From the NCBI RefSeq assembly GCF_046271865.1, contig NZ_CP176580.1, forward strand, positions 3,906,001 through 3,970,000: a stretch of 64,000 nt of DNA. The letters are read 5' to 3'. Of this stretch, positions 26,421-35,552 are shown one piece after another. The notes under the pieces were generated by a model. It made no database searches, was not told the DNA's origin, and worked only from the letters and a program-made list of their open reading frames with translations. Origin of the DNA: Nitrincola salilacus. Its GTDB lineage: Bacteria > Pseudomonadota > Gammaproteobacteria > Pseudomonadales > Balneatricaceae. A program made the position numbers and the translations under genes. Within the stretch, counting starts at the first letter, position 1. The number at the start of each line of letters is the position of its first letter.

Positions 26421-29400
26421 CTAGGATAAATCGTATTTCTCAGCGCTTACACTCTGCTGTTCTCCTACATCACTCCTCAGTCTGGGTCTATAGAAACTCG
26501 ACAATACCGGCACCAAAACCAAAGTTATCAGTGTAGCGAACAACTCACCAAAAGCAAATGAGACTGCTGCGGGAATTAGGTACTGGGCCTGCTCTGAACT
26601 CTCCATCAAAATCGGCGACAAGCCTATTACTGTGGTTGCTGTGGTCAGAAACACCGCGCGAACCCTACCGGTGGCCGATCTAATTAGCGGATCTATTTCA
26701 CCCTGAGCACAATAGCGGTTATAGCTGGTGACCAGCAACAAACTGTCATTCACCACTACACCGGTGAGTGCCAACATGCCAAAAAACGACAGTACGCTAA
26801 AGGGAATTCCCATCAACATATGACCCACTGCAGCACCTATAAAACTGAACGGTACCACTGACAGGATAATCAGGGGCTGCCAATAGGACTTCAGTGGAAC
26901 GGCCAACAATACATATATCAATAAGCAGGCGATAATCAGCGCCCGCCAAAGCTTGTCAGTCATCTCATTTTCCTGCTTCAACTCTCCTGCTGCCTCCACT
27001 CTTACCGAAGGGTGAGCCTGCAACCAGCTCTGCAACTCTCCTTGTATCAGTTGTTGAAATATTTCCGGTGATGAAACATGTTGCTTGTCGATATTGGCGG
27101 TAACTGTAGCGGCATCCTGAAAATCACGCCGCCACATCCAGCGGGGAACATAACTGGATTCCAGCTCAGCAACACTGAGTAAAGGTACCCATTGCCCACC
27201 AGGTAACTGAATACGCTGATTTAGCAAATCAGTCAGACTGTCTCTGTTCTGCTGCGGAAAACGCAAAATAACTTTGACTTCATTCACACCACGCTGAAAG
27301 CGTTGCAACTCCAGACCGCCGTAACCATCACCCAATTGAGCCGCCAACAATCCAACATCCACGCCCAGATTAATACCGGCGGTACTCGGGTGTAAACGCA
27401 ACTCAGCCATACCCGACCGTAAATCACTGTCCACGTCATAGACATAAGGTAACGTTTTAAGTTCGGCAATGATTCGATCTGAAGCCTGTCTGACCTGCTC
27501 AGGATGTGAACCGAAGACTTTCAGCTCGAACCCCCCCGCAGTCTCTTCAGCTACGCTAAATACCAGTTTTTGTGCGCCCTCCAGTTGATCTGTCTCGCGA
27601 CGCCAGGTTTCCATCATGGTCAAGCTATCAATAGGTCGCTGCCCGTGGGGTGATAATTCTGCATAGATCTCGGCACTGGTTGGCCCCACCACTGCCAGCA
27701 TCAGCTTCTCGAAAGGAGCTCTGTCCAGTTCATATTCATCCATCCACTGTTGATTGAGCTTCTTAGCCACTGAAATGATACGCTCGGCATTATGCAAGGT
27801 CACCTGTTGGCTGATACGACTATCGGTCTCCAGTTTTACGCTGATGATATTACCGGGTATGTCCGGGAAAAAGGTGGTTCTTATCACGCCCAAAGAAAGC
27901 AGACTGAACACAAAAAGCAATACTGCGAAAAATAGCGCCAGCGTTATCCAGCGATACCTCAAGCACAGAGATAGCCCTGGCCGGTAAAGTTGCTCAGTAA
28001 AGTAAGTCAGCGCCCCATCCATTTTCATTTGCAGCTTTTTCAGTGCGCGGGAAAAGATATTGCTGCGCTCAGGCTCCGAGAATCTGGCCGACGCCAGGTG
28101 GCTGGGAAGAATTAATTTGCTCTCAACCAACGAAAACAACAGGGCAATGATGACAACCACGGCGAAGCTGCCAAACACTTTGCCAAAAGGGTCATCCAAT
28201 ACCGTCATCGGAAAAAACGCTGCCAGGGTTGTAAAAGTCCCAAAAATGGTCGCCGTAGCAACCTTCTCCACGCCCTCTATCGTGGCATCTTGAGGGTTAC
28301 CGCCATAGCTTCGAGTGCGGTGGACACTTTCTCCAATCACTACGGCATCATCCACCAAAATACCCAACACGATAATCATGCCAAAGGTAGTGATATCGTT
28401 CAGTGAGAAATCAAAGTACAGATCCATCACTGCCACCGCGCCAGCCAGGCTAACAGGAATCCCTACAGCAACCCAAAGCGCGACCTTGATATTAATAAAC
28501 AGGGTCAGAATCAGGAAAACCAGAATCAATCCCTCAATGGCATTACTTTGCAACAAACTAAGCCGGTCCGAAGCAAATTCACTTTGATTGGCCCAGATAT
28601 CCACTTTAATAAGTTCGGAGAGAATGTCATCAGACTCGGCAACCACCTGACGAACGGCCTCATCGATTTTAAGCAAATTATCCTGTGGTCCCATCATAAT
28701 CTCAAAGCCGATGGCCGGTGAGTCGTTGAAGGTCACTACCAAATCCTGGTCTTCAGGCTGATCCAGCACCTCAGCGACATCGGCCAACCTGATCACATGC
28801 CCCTCTGATGAAGTAAACAAGGGCAGTTCCATAAAATCTCTGACATCTCGAGCCAGGTGATCAGCACGAATCTGAATGCGACCACCGGATGTCTTCAGTT
28901 CGCCTGTGCGATACTCCAGGCTGGCCTTTTGCAGCATCTCAGCCACCCGTTGGAAGTCCAGCCCATATGCCTGTAGCCGGTGAGGGCTGATCTCCAGAGA
29001 GATCTCATAGGGGCGTTCCCCCCACTGATTAATCTGCGATATCTCCGGGCGCAGCAACAACCGTTGCTTGAGGATTCTGGCGGCCTTTTGCAGTTCATCC
29101 TGTTGTATCTGGCCATAAACCTGCACAATCATAGCTGGATAGCTGAACTCCGCTCGCCGTATCTGGGGACGCTCAGCGGCCAGCGGCAAAGTGGTGATAT
29201 TGTCGATACGCAGTTTGACGTCTTCCAGCAGTCGCCCCAGATCATAGCCATTCTGCTGGCGCACAAATACCGTTGCCAGCCCTTCTCCAGACACACTTGA
29301 TATCTCTTTTGCACCTGGCACTCCCTCCAGTGCTTGTTCCAGGCTACGGGTTATTGATTGGTAGACCTGCTCTGTCCCTGCTCCAAGCTGCACCACGCTG

Positions 29401-29543
29401 ACCTCTACCGTATCCGGCGGAATTCGGGGAAACCCTTCTATACGCATAGCCCAGGCGCTCAGCAAACCAAATACCAGGATCGTCACCATCAACATATTCG
29501 CCGCGACAGGATTCAATACAAACCAGCGAACCAAGCCTTTCAT
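26421..29543 (-). CDS. RND-family efflux transporter, inner-membrane pump subunit
   Basis: A 1040-residue proton-driven pump. TM1 begins at about 12, a large periplasmic porter loop follows (about 35-330), then five helices including the proton-relay LGILVDDAVVIGESV (the Asp pair in TM4). The second half repeats the layout, with TM10 containing LALTGVVVNDSLLLV. Family length matches AcrB/MexB (about 1030-1050). Sequence style resembles the AcrB/AcrD/AcrF group used for drugs rather than the heavy-metal CusA type. It overlaps the adaptor gene by four bases. Likely substrate: the cationic amphiphile made by the cluster (inference from context). Confidence 0.9.
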   Translation of the reverse strand: MKGLVRWFVLNPVAANMLMVTILVFGLLSAWAMRIEGFPRIPPDTVEVSVVQLGAGTEQVYQSITRSLEQALEGVPGAKEISSVSGEGLATVFVRQQNGYDLGRLLEDVKLRIDNITTLPLAAERPQIRRAEFSYPAMIVQVYGQIQQDELQKAARILKQRLLLRPEISQINQWGERPYEISLEISPHRLQAYGLDFQRVAEMLQKASLEYRTGELKTSGGRIQIRADHLARDVRDFMELPLFTSSEGHVIRLADVAEVLDQPEDQDLVVTFNDSPAIGFEIMMGPQDNLLKIDEAVRQVVAESDDILSELIKVDIWANQSEFASDRLSLLQSNAIEGLILVFLILTLFINIKVALWVAVGIPVSLAGAVAVMDLYFDFSLNDITTFGMIIVLGILVDDAVVIGESVHRTRSYGGNPQDATIEGVEKVATATIFGTFTTLAAFFPMTVLDDPFGKVFGSFAVVVIIALLFSLVESKLILPSHLASARFSEPERSNIFSRALKKLQMKMDGALTYFTEQLYRPGLSLCLRYRWITLALFFAVLLFVFSLLSLGVIRTTFFPDIPGNIISVKLETDSRISQQVTLHNAERIISVAKKLNQQWMDEYELDRAPFEKLMLAVVGPTSAEIYAELSPHGQRPIDSLTMMETWRRETDQLEGAQKLVFSVAEETAGGFELKVFGSHPEQVRQASDRIIAELKTLPYVYDVDSDLRSGMAELRLHPSTAGINLGVDVGLLAAQLGDGYGGLELQRFQRGVNEVKVILRFPQQNRDSLTDLLNQRIQLPGGQWVPLLSVAELESSYVPRWMWRRDFQDAATVTANIDKQHVSSPEIFQQLIQGELQSWLQAHPSVRVEAAGELKQENEMTDKLWRALIIACLLIYVLLAVPLKSYWQPLIILSVVPFSFIGAAVGHMLMGIPFSVLSFFGMLALTGVVVNDSLLLVTSYNRYCAQGEIDPLIRSATGRVRAVFLTTATTVIGLSPILMESSEQAQYLIPAAVSFAFGELFATLITLVLVPVLSSFYRPRLRSDVGEQQSVSAEKYDLS

Positions 29544-30736
29544 TTCAGCTCATCCTTTTTCGCTACAACCTGATCTGCACTTCCTGGAAGTGCAATAGGA
29601 TCGATTGGTGCTACTTTTAAACCAACAGTAAACTGAGCCTGGGGAAACAGCGCAATGCGCAAAGGGTCACTGTTCTTTTTTGGCGGACGAATAACAAGGC
29701 TACCATCCTGTACAGCTAGAATGTCAGGAGCGAATTTTTCTAACCTATCATCCTCACGCAACAGCCATATATGTGCATCCCTAGAATAAGCAGATTCAGG
29801 GATCAGCAACGCATCATGAGTCAGTTTTCCGGGTAAGCTGACCTCCAACAGACGACCAGGAAGTAACCCGTCAGCCTGTGCAGTTACCGACAGATATAGA
29901 TTACGCAACTGGGTTTCACTGTCGTAGTAATACCCTGCATTACGTATCTCTGCCTGCCAGGTTTGGGCGCTGATCGGATCGATAAGTGTGGCCTGCTGAT
30001 GCCTCCAGTCCTCGGCCATTAATTGCCATTGCTTGTCGTTAAGCGATACCACCAGTTCATATTCATCTACTGACATAATATCCAGCAGCACCTGTCCAAC
30101 GCCAACCAACTCTCCCGGGTTCACATGACGTTTGAGCACTACGGCCCGGTACGGTGCTCTGACTCGGGTGTAGGACAGCAGAGTCTGTGCCCGATGCAGA
30201 TTAGCCAAAGCGGCCTGCTGAGTCAGCTCAGCCGCTTCATATTGCGGTATTCTGAGTACCAGCGGTGAATCCGGTTGCCCCCTATCACTTCTCTGCCAAT
30301 CCCGTTGAGCTTGTTGAGCCATTTGCTGCTCGGTAAGCACCGCCACCTCGGCCTGCGCCTTGTCCATTCTGGCTTGGGCCAGTTCTGCGGCGTATTGGCT
30401 ATCATCCAATTGCAACAACAACTCTCCCTCTTCTATCACCGCTCCCTCTACCAAACGTTCGCTGAAGCTCACCACACTACCCTCGACGTGACTGCGAATC
30501 ATACTCTGATAGCGGGGCCTAACCCGGGACAATACCTTGACATCCAGGCGCACCCGTTCCGGCTCAACTGTGGCAACACTTACTACTGGCAATGATGTGC
30601 TTGGCTGCAGGGTTTGCTGGAGCTGTTTTTTCTGACTCTGTTCCACTTCATCCAGAATCACCAGCATGATAAAGAGCACTATCAACAACCCTGTAACTGG
30701 CGCCACCTTGTTTTTTAAAAAGGCTGACCACTTCAT
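29540..30736 (-). CDS. RND efflux periplasmic adaptor (membrane-fusion protein)
   Basis: A 398-residue HlyD/AcrA-type adaptor. An N-terminal hydrophobic anchor or signal (about 14-30, GLLIVLFIMLVILDEV) precedes the lipoyl half-motifs (RSHVEGSVVSFSERLVEGAVIEEGELLLQLD and the returning RVRAPYRAVVLKRHVNPGELVGVGQVLLDI) around an alpha-hairpin (about 105-180), then the beta-barrel domain. It links the RND pump to the outer-membrane channel; its start overlaps the channel stop (ATGA). Confidence 0.9.
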   Translation of the reverse strand: MKWSAFLKNKVAPVTGLLIVLFIMLVILDEVEQSQKKQLQQTLQPSTSLPVVSVATVEPERVRLDVKVLSRVRPRYQSMIRSHVEGSVVSFSERLVEGAVIEEGELLLQLDDSQYAAELAQARMDKAQAEVAVLTEQQMAQQAQRDWQRSDRGQPDSPLVLRIPQYEAAELTQQAALANLHRAQTLLSYTRVRAPYRAVVLKRHVNPGELVGVGQVLLDIMSVDEYELVVSLNDKQWQLMAEDWRHQQATLIDPISAQTWQAEIRNAGYYYDSETQLRNLYLSVTAQADGLLPGRLLEVSLPGKLTHDALLIPESAYSRDAHIWLLREDDRLEKFAPDILAVQDGSLVIRPPKKNSDPLRIALFPQAQFTVGLKVAPIDPIALPGSADQVVAKKDELK

Positions 30737-32202
30737 AACGCTTTACCCACTACTACAGGCATATCTGGTTCAGGCCCACCCATTCCCAGAGCAAGACCCA
30801 GTAATATCCTGTTATTCACCTGCTCAAACTGGTTGTCCAGCAGCGCTTCTGTGGCAGCCAGAGACTGTTCTTGAATATTGAGCAAATCCAGCAAGCTGAC
30901 CAAACCGCTTTGATAGCGCTGTTGATAATCTATATAAAGTCCGTCCGCTAACTCGACGGCCTGTTTCAGGTACTGCTGCTGCTCAGTCAGAGACCGCTCC
31001 CTAAGCAGGAAGTTTTCCACATCCACTATGGCATCCAGTACCACCTGCAAATAACGTTGGCGCTCGGCCTGCTCCTGTAATGAGCCGGCTCTGGCCAGGG
31101 ATAAGGGTCCTGCATCAATGATATTTGCCAGCATCAGTGACTGGCTTATCACACCAACCAATGCCCAGACCGTCTCTGCCCCGCTAAGCCTGCTGAGGCG
31201 ATCTGTCTGTCTGGCAGTGTTGGCGCTGAGACTGATATCAGGTAATAGCGCTCTGTACATGGCAGTTTTTTCATAATGCTTGGCCTGTAGCCTCTGAAAA
31301 GCAGCCTGAACATCGGGTCGATTGGCCAACACGGTGGCAGGAACAGAGACCAGAGGAATACTTACATCCGGTAGTGATGCAGAGAAACTCAGTTGCCCTG
31401 GCTTTTCTCCGAGTAGCAGGCTCAACTGCATTCCGGTGGCCTGGTGCTGTTCCTGCAACGCTCTGAGCCTTGCCTGAGTTTCCCTGACCTTCAATGCTGC
31501 CAGCAACCAATCCTGCTGATTGGTCAGACCACTCAGGTATTGTTCTTCGGTGATTTGCTGCAGGTTAGTAAAGATCTCCAGACGCCGGGCTTCCAACTGC
31601 TGCAAGGCATCCAATTGCCACAGCCCCAGATAAGTTCGGGTCACCAGACCAATAACTGATTGTCGCGCGCCCCGATAGTCAATCTGTAAGGCCTCTAATT
31701 CGGCACGCTGGGCCAAGCGCTGATGACGAATACGCCCCCATAGATCCAACTCCCACTCCAGCAACAAACCGATGCCGTACTCATTGCGAAAGGAGGGCTC
31801 ACCATCGTACAACTGTTTGTCCCGACCCGCCTGGCTCTGAAGTTGCAGTTCGGGCAGCAACTGTCCGTCCACCTGACGACTGGCCAGAGCAGACGCCAGT
31901 ACACTCAGCCTGTTGCTTCGCAAATCAAGGTTATTTTGCAGTGCCTGACGGATAAGGTCTCGTAACTCTTCGGAGTGGATTTGAGCAAAAATATCCCTTT
32001 CAAACTGTTGGGTAATCGGTTCAAACTGACTGGCATACAGCCAGTTTTCCGGTGTGTAGTCGGCTTGCAGCCTGGCCTGATAGTCCTCTGGTGGCAATGA
32101 TGTACAGGCGCATAATCCACAAACCAAAAATGCCGTCAACAACAGGTTTCTCACCTGTCGCGACGGGTCGGATAATTTAGTAACACGCAAAAGTAACTCC
32201 AT
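30733..32202 (-). CDS. Outer-membrane efflux lipoprotein (OprM/NodT family)
   Basis: A 489-residue TolC-superfamily channel. The signal peptide ends in a lipobox (LVCGLCACTS), so it is a lipoprotein like OprM. Two OEP repeats follow, with the family motif YEKTAMYRALLPDISLSAN and LLLGEKPG. The ORF is open another 25 codons upstream; the ATG at 32202 puts a normal-length signal peptide first, although its ribosome site is poor, so the start is uncertain. It is first in a tightly overlapping channel-adaptor-pump set. Confidence 0.87.
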   Translation of the reverse strand: MELLLRVTKLSDPSRQVRNLLLTAFLVCGLCACTSLPPEDYQARLQADYTPENWLYASQFEPITQQFERDIFAQIHSEELRDLIRQALQNNLDLRSNRLSVLASALASRQVDGQLLPELQLQSQAGRDKQLYDGEPSFRNEYGIGLLLEWELDLWGRIRHQRLAQRAELEALQIDYRGARQSVIGLVTRTYLGLWQLDALQQLEARRLEIFTNLQQITEEQYLSGLTNQQDWLLAALKVRETQARLRALQEQHQATGMQLSLLLGEKPGQLSFSASLPDVSIPLVSVPATVLANRPDVQAAFQRLQAKHYEKTAMYRALLPDISLSANTARQTDRLSRLSGAETVWALVGVISQSLMLANIIDAGPLSLARAGSLQEQAERQRYLQVVLDAIVDVENFLLRERSLTEQQQYLKQAVELADGLYIDYQQRYQSGLVSLLDLLNIQEQSLAATEALLDNQFEQVNNRILLGLALGMGGPEPDMPVVVGKAL

Positions 32203-32314
32203 AGAAAACCAATCAGACTCACTAACTAGCCGGGATATTCGTTCCATCTGACAAAGTTGCATCCATCGCAAAGCCAAGCTTAAAACAGTCCCATTGCAGA
32301 ATCTGTATTTTTGC

Positions 32315-32330
32315 TGTCAGCATTTGTCAG
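32315..32330 (-). promoter_or_regulatory. Direct-repeat operator candidate upstream of the efflux genes
   Basis: On the minus strand CTGACA-AATG-CTGACA(G), a 10-base periodic direct repeat in the 191-base gap between the ABC exporter and the efflux channel. The gap is long for this operon and probably holds a promoter. The half-sites resemble those upstream of the response regulator (TAACA-N6-TAACA), suggesting control by the same regulator. Confidence 0.45.
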
Positions 32331-32393
32331 CCTGGCGAATCTGTTATGACTCTAATGCCCCTCCTGAGCTGTCCTTAAGACCGTCATCCGGGG

Positions 32394-34028
32394 TTAACAC
32401 ACTTCCAGGTTAGCCGAGGTTTTCAGTTGCAACTGCCCCTCATCCAGTTTGTAAACTCTGTCCGCAGAATCAAAATAGTGCTCATCATGGGATACCACGA
32501 CCACCGTCTTCCCTTGCGCCTTAAGACCAGGCAGAATTTCCTCATAGAAAATACGCTTGAAAGTGGGATCCTGATCAGCTGCCCACTCATCCAACAGTAC
32601 TATGGGCCTGAATTCAAAATACATCAGCAACAATGCCAGTCGTTTTCGTTGCCCCTGACTCAGCTCAAGCTTGTCGAGTTTGCCATCTTTACAACCTACC
32701 ACCTTGTCCAACCTGAGTTGCGTTAACATGGCCGCAACCTGTTCATCTGAACAGGGCTGGCCGTTGGCGTCTAACACATCTTCAAACAGACAGAAATCCG
32801 GCATGATCAGGGAAAAGTGGTCTCGATACGTCGCCAAATTCTGTTCACAGACAGGTTCTCCAGCTATCTCCAGTTGCCCAGATTGGGGTGGGTACAAACC
32901 GCATATGACTTTGAGCAAGGTAGATTTACCGGTACCGTTGCCACCAATGATCAGGGTGACTTCTCCGGGTTTAAGTTGCAGAGAAAGTGGTCCCAACTGA
33001 AAAGCCTTAAGCTGCCCTTCGTCTTCCTTCTCGTAGCGATAGACAACATTTTCTAGTGACAGGACTTTGTTATTGCTCTCCACCCAGGTAAGCAGCCTAG
33101 TGGTGTCTGAAGACTCTTCCTCCGATAGCCTGAGCTTGTCTATCTTGTTGAACGCGACTTTTGCCTGCACCAGTTCGTCAAGGTGACTGATAATCACTTC
33201 AATAGGCTCAAGCAGAAATAGCAGGATAATCACAAAGCTGACAATAATCTCGCCACTAACAGGAAGCAGATAAGAGGCCAGAAAGACGATCCCACCGAGG
33301 ATGGCCAGAATGGCCAGTTGCCCCCAGCTTTCCATCCACGCCAGCAGCGACAACACCCGTTGTGTGCGAGTACGTACATCCGTCAGAATATTGGTCAGCT
33401 TACCAGTGAAATGACGTTTTCTGTGCCGGTTAAGGGTAAGCTCTTTGGCGCCCCGCACCAGGTTCTGGTAATGAAACATTACGCTGTCCACCTGCTCACG
33501 GATGCTGGCCAGATCTTTACGGGTTCCCAACACCAGCAAGGTGATAACCAGTCCAGTCAATAACAGGCATGCCGCTATCAAACCCAGCATGGGCAGTGAC
33601 AGATACGCCATGAAAACCAGACCACAGAGCACAATAGCCAGATTGACACAGAGCTCAGGCAGTAGATGAAAATAGCGCACCGCCACCGGCAAATCCTGGG
33701 TTAGTGTAGCAATGACCTTAGACAAACCGATTCGCTCAATTTGTTCCAGAGGGGTTGCTGATACACGTCGAATCATGCGTAGCTGCAAGTCATAATTGAC
33801 CCGAGCGAACAATCGGGCGCGTAACAGTTCGTTACCCAAGCCCAGCAAAAATAATATGCCAATAGCAGAAAAAAACGGTACTGGGCCATATTTCATACTG
33901 TCCAGATCGTTACTCAGCGCATCGCTAATCACTGCGATAACGCTCATGCTGGCCATGCCCAAGAGCAGGCTCATAGGAACAGTTAAGATCAGATACCACT
34001 TATATTTATAATAAAGGGATTTCAGCAT
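32394..34028 (-). CDS. Cyclic-peptide-exporter-type ABC transporter (SyrD/PvdE family)
   Basis: A 544-residue half-transporter with transmembrane and ATPase domains fused. Six helices occupy about 1-285. The ATPase has Walker A GGNGTGKST (362-370), signature LSQGQRKRLAL and Walker B VLLDEWAADQDP; the last, with Trp-Ala-Ala-Asp-Gln, marks the PvdE/SyrD/YojI family that exports nonribosomal peptides. No peptide synthetase is present here, so the likely cargo is the polyamino chain (inference). Zeamine and fabclavine clusters also carry ABC exporters. Confidence 0.9.
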   Translation of the reverse strand: MLKSLYYKYKWYLILTVPMSLLLGMASMSVIAVISDALSNDLDSMKYGPVPFFSAIGILFLLGLGNELLRARLFARVNYDLQLRMIRRVSATPLEQIERIGLSKVIATLTQDLPVAVRYFHLLPELCVNLAIVLCGLVFMAYLSLPMLGLIAACLLLTGLVITLLVLGTRKDLASIREQVDSVMFHYQNLVRGAKELTLNRHRKRHFTGKLTNILTDVRTRTQRVLSLLAWMESWGQLAILAILGGIVFLASYLLPVSGEIIVSFVIILLFLLEPIEVIISHLDELVQAKVAFNKIDKLRLSEEESSDTTRLLTWVESNNKVLSLENVVYRYEKEDEGQLKAFQLGPLSLQLKPGEVTLIIGGNGTGKSTLLKVICGLYPPQSGQLEIAGEPVCEQNLATYRDHFSLIMPDFCLFEDVLDANGQPCSDEQVAAMLTQLRLDKVVGCKDGKLDKLELSQGQRKRLALLLMYFEFRPIVLLDEWAADQDPTFKRIFYEEILPGLKAQGKTVVVVSHDEHYFDSADRVYKLDEGQLQLKTSANLEVC

Positions 34029-34061
34029 AGATTGCGCTCCTGCGCGAAATAAGTCTGACGC

Positions 34062-34841
34062 TCAAACCAAAATGGCATTGTCAGCTTCCCTGAGAAAGGC
34101 AAAGGTTTCCCGGGTATGACGCACCGCTTCCCGACGCAACTGCCAAACCAGCACTCTGTCCTGGCAGGACAACAGGCACTCCACCTGGCCCTGTGGATCA
34201 ATCACCTGTGAGTCTCCCTTGTAGGCAACCTGATTACCGTCTGTTCCAACCCGGTTGACTGCTACCACATAACACTGGTTTTCAATGGCCCGGGCCTTTA
34301 ATAACGCATTCCAGTGTTCGGCACGCACCTGTGGCCAGCTGGCCACAAACAAAGCCGCATCATAGGGGCAATCCTTGTCATTACGACACCAAGTAGGGAA
34401 GCGCAAGTCAAAACAGACAAAGCCCGCCAAGCGCCAGCCACGGAAATCCACCATTAATCGCTTATGTCCAGCCTGATAGTGGGAATGCTCACCGGCAAAA
34501 CTGAACAGGTGTTTTTTGTCGTACCACTGCAAGGTGCCATCGGGATTGGCCCACACCAGGCGGTTGTAATATCCCCCCTTATCTTCTATCACCAAGCTAC
34601 CCACCAACATCGCATCCTTATCTCTGGCCATACGCGACATCCAGCCTACTGCTTCTCCATCCATCGGTTGGGCCACCGCCCTAGGATCCATGGTAAAACC
34701 GGACGCAAACATCTCCGGCAAAATGATCAGGTCAACGCCTTCGATACCAGCAAGGCGCTGCTCAAAGCATTCCAGGTTACCGCGCCCATCTTGCCAAAGT
34801 GGGGCAGCCTGACACAGCGCCAGGGTTAATTCCTTTGTCAT
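34062..34841 (-). CDS. Omega-amidase of the nitrilase superfamily (YafV/Nit2-like)
   Basis: A 259-residue carbon-nitrogen hydrolase with the complete triad E43 (LPEMF), K110 (YDKKHLF) and C143 (CFDLRFPTW). It follows E. coli YafV closely along its length (LPEMFxSGF, YDKxHLF, CxDLRFPxWxRN, LLxARAIENQxYV, GDSxVIxPQG). YafV-type enzymes hydrolyse alpha-ketoglutaramate, the keto-acid left when glutamine is the amino donor in transamination. In a cluster with a fused aminotransferase this suggests glutamine-driven amination made irreversible by the amidase (inference). It overlaps the upstream gene by four bases. Confidence 0.88.
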   Translation of the reverse strand: MTKELTLALCQAAPLWQDGRGNLECFEQRLAGIEGVDLIILPEMFASGFTMDPRAVAQPMDGEAVGWMSRMARDKDAMLVGSLVIEDKGGYYNRLVWANPDGTLQWYDKKHLFSFAGEHSHYQAGHKRLMVDFRGWRLAGFVCFDLRFPTWCRNDKDCPYDAALFVASWPQVRAEHWNALLKARAIENQCYVVAVNRVGTDGNQVAYKGDSQVIDPQGQVECLLSCQDRVLVWQLRREAVRHTRETFAFLREADNAILV

Positions 34842-35539
34842 TGCCCATTCTCCTTGCCATATTCATACTCCACCAGTTCGACCCGATAATTGCCGTCGCA
34901 GTCATGTCCTGTTTCGCTGCACAGCCAGGTACCCGTCTCGTCTTCCACCAGTTTCATAGATCCCATTTTATTGACACTCTCAAACCTAACCAGATGACAG
35001 TCAAAATCATGACCAGCCAAGCTGACCGTCTGCCTGCCATCGTAGCGGTAACTCACCTCACGGATCTCAAGATCATCTAAATCCAGCACCTTCAAGGTCT
35101 TAGTCGGTGCTCCTGACGACAGAAACAGCCAAGCAGCCGTTTCCGATACCGTATCGAAGCTCAGTTTATCCAAAGTATGCATTTTCGCTGATCCACCGGA
35201 TCGACTTTGGACTTGTACCTGTATCTCGCTGTCACTGCGCAGCATGCTGACCCGAGATTCTGCATTGCCTTCACTGGCTGTCAGCCGATATCTGACCAGT
35301 CCCTGTTGATCCAACAGCAGCTCTTCATTGCTAAGCAGACGGTAATGATCGAGTAAGCGCGAGATGTCCACCTTCATCAGGTCTGTAATACGCAACTCAA
35401 AGCCCCCTGCCTGACGGCACAACCGTCTACCGCTGGCCAGACTACCTGCGACCCGGTCATTACTGAACAAACAATAACGGCTTTTAACCCAGACTCTGTC
35501 AGGACATTGAGTCAGGCTGGAAAACTTCAATTCCTGCAT
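34838..35539 (-). CDS. Cluster-specific protein of unknown function
   Basis: A 233-residue protein without signal peptide or transmembrane segment that I do not recognise. The second half is beta-rich with KTLKVLDLDDLEIREVSYRYDG, then AGHDFDCHLVRFES and a closing WLCSETGHDCDGNYRVELVEYE. That layout resembles DUF6134/DUF3108-type lipocalin-like proteins and so recalls the secreted protein at the far end of the island, but only by eye. Cysteines are unusually many (seven). It has a GGAGG ribosome site, begins 13 bases after the thioester reductase and overlaps the omega-amidase start, so it is probably part of the assembly pathway. Confidence 0.6.
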   Translation of the reverse strand: MQELKFSSLTQCPDRVWVKSRYCLFSNDRVAGSLASGRRLCRQAGGFELRITDLMKVDISRLLDHYRLLSNEELLLDQQGLVRYRLTASEGNAESRVSMLRSDSEIQVQVQSRSGGSAKMHTLDKLSFDTVSETAAWLFLSSGAPTKTLKVLDLDDLEIREVSYRYDGRQTVSLAGHDFDCHLVRFESVNKMGSMKLVEDETGTWLCSETGHDCDGNYRVELVEYEYGKENGQ

Positions 35540-35552
35540 GACAGGCCTCCAT

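Noticed and set aside
32394..34028. Evidence for a nonribosomal peptide product because of the SyrD/PvdE-type exporter
   Set aside because: No condensation, adenylation or peptidyl-carrier domain exists in the island, so exporter family alone does not support a peptide.
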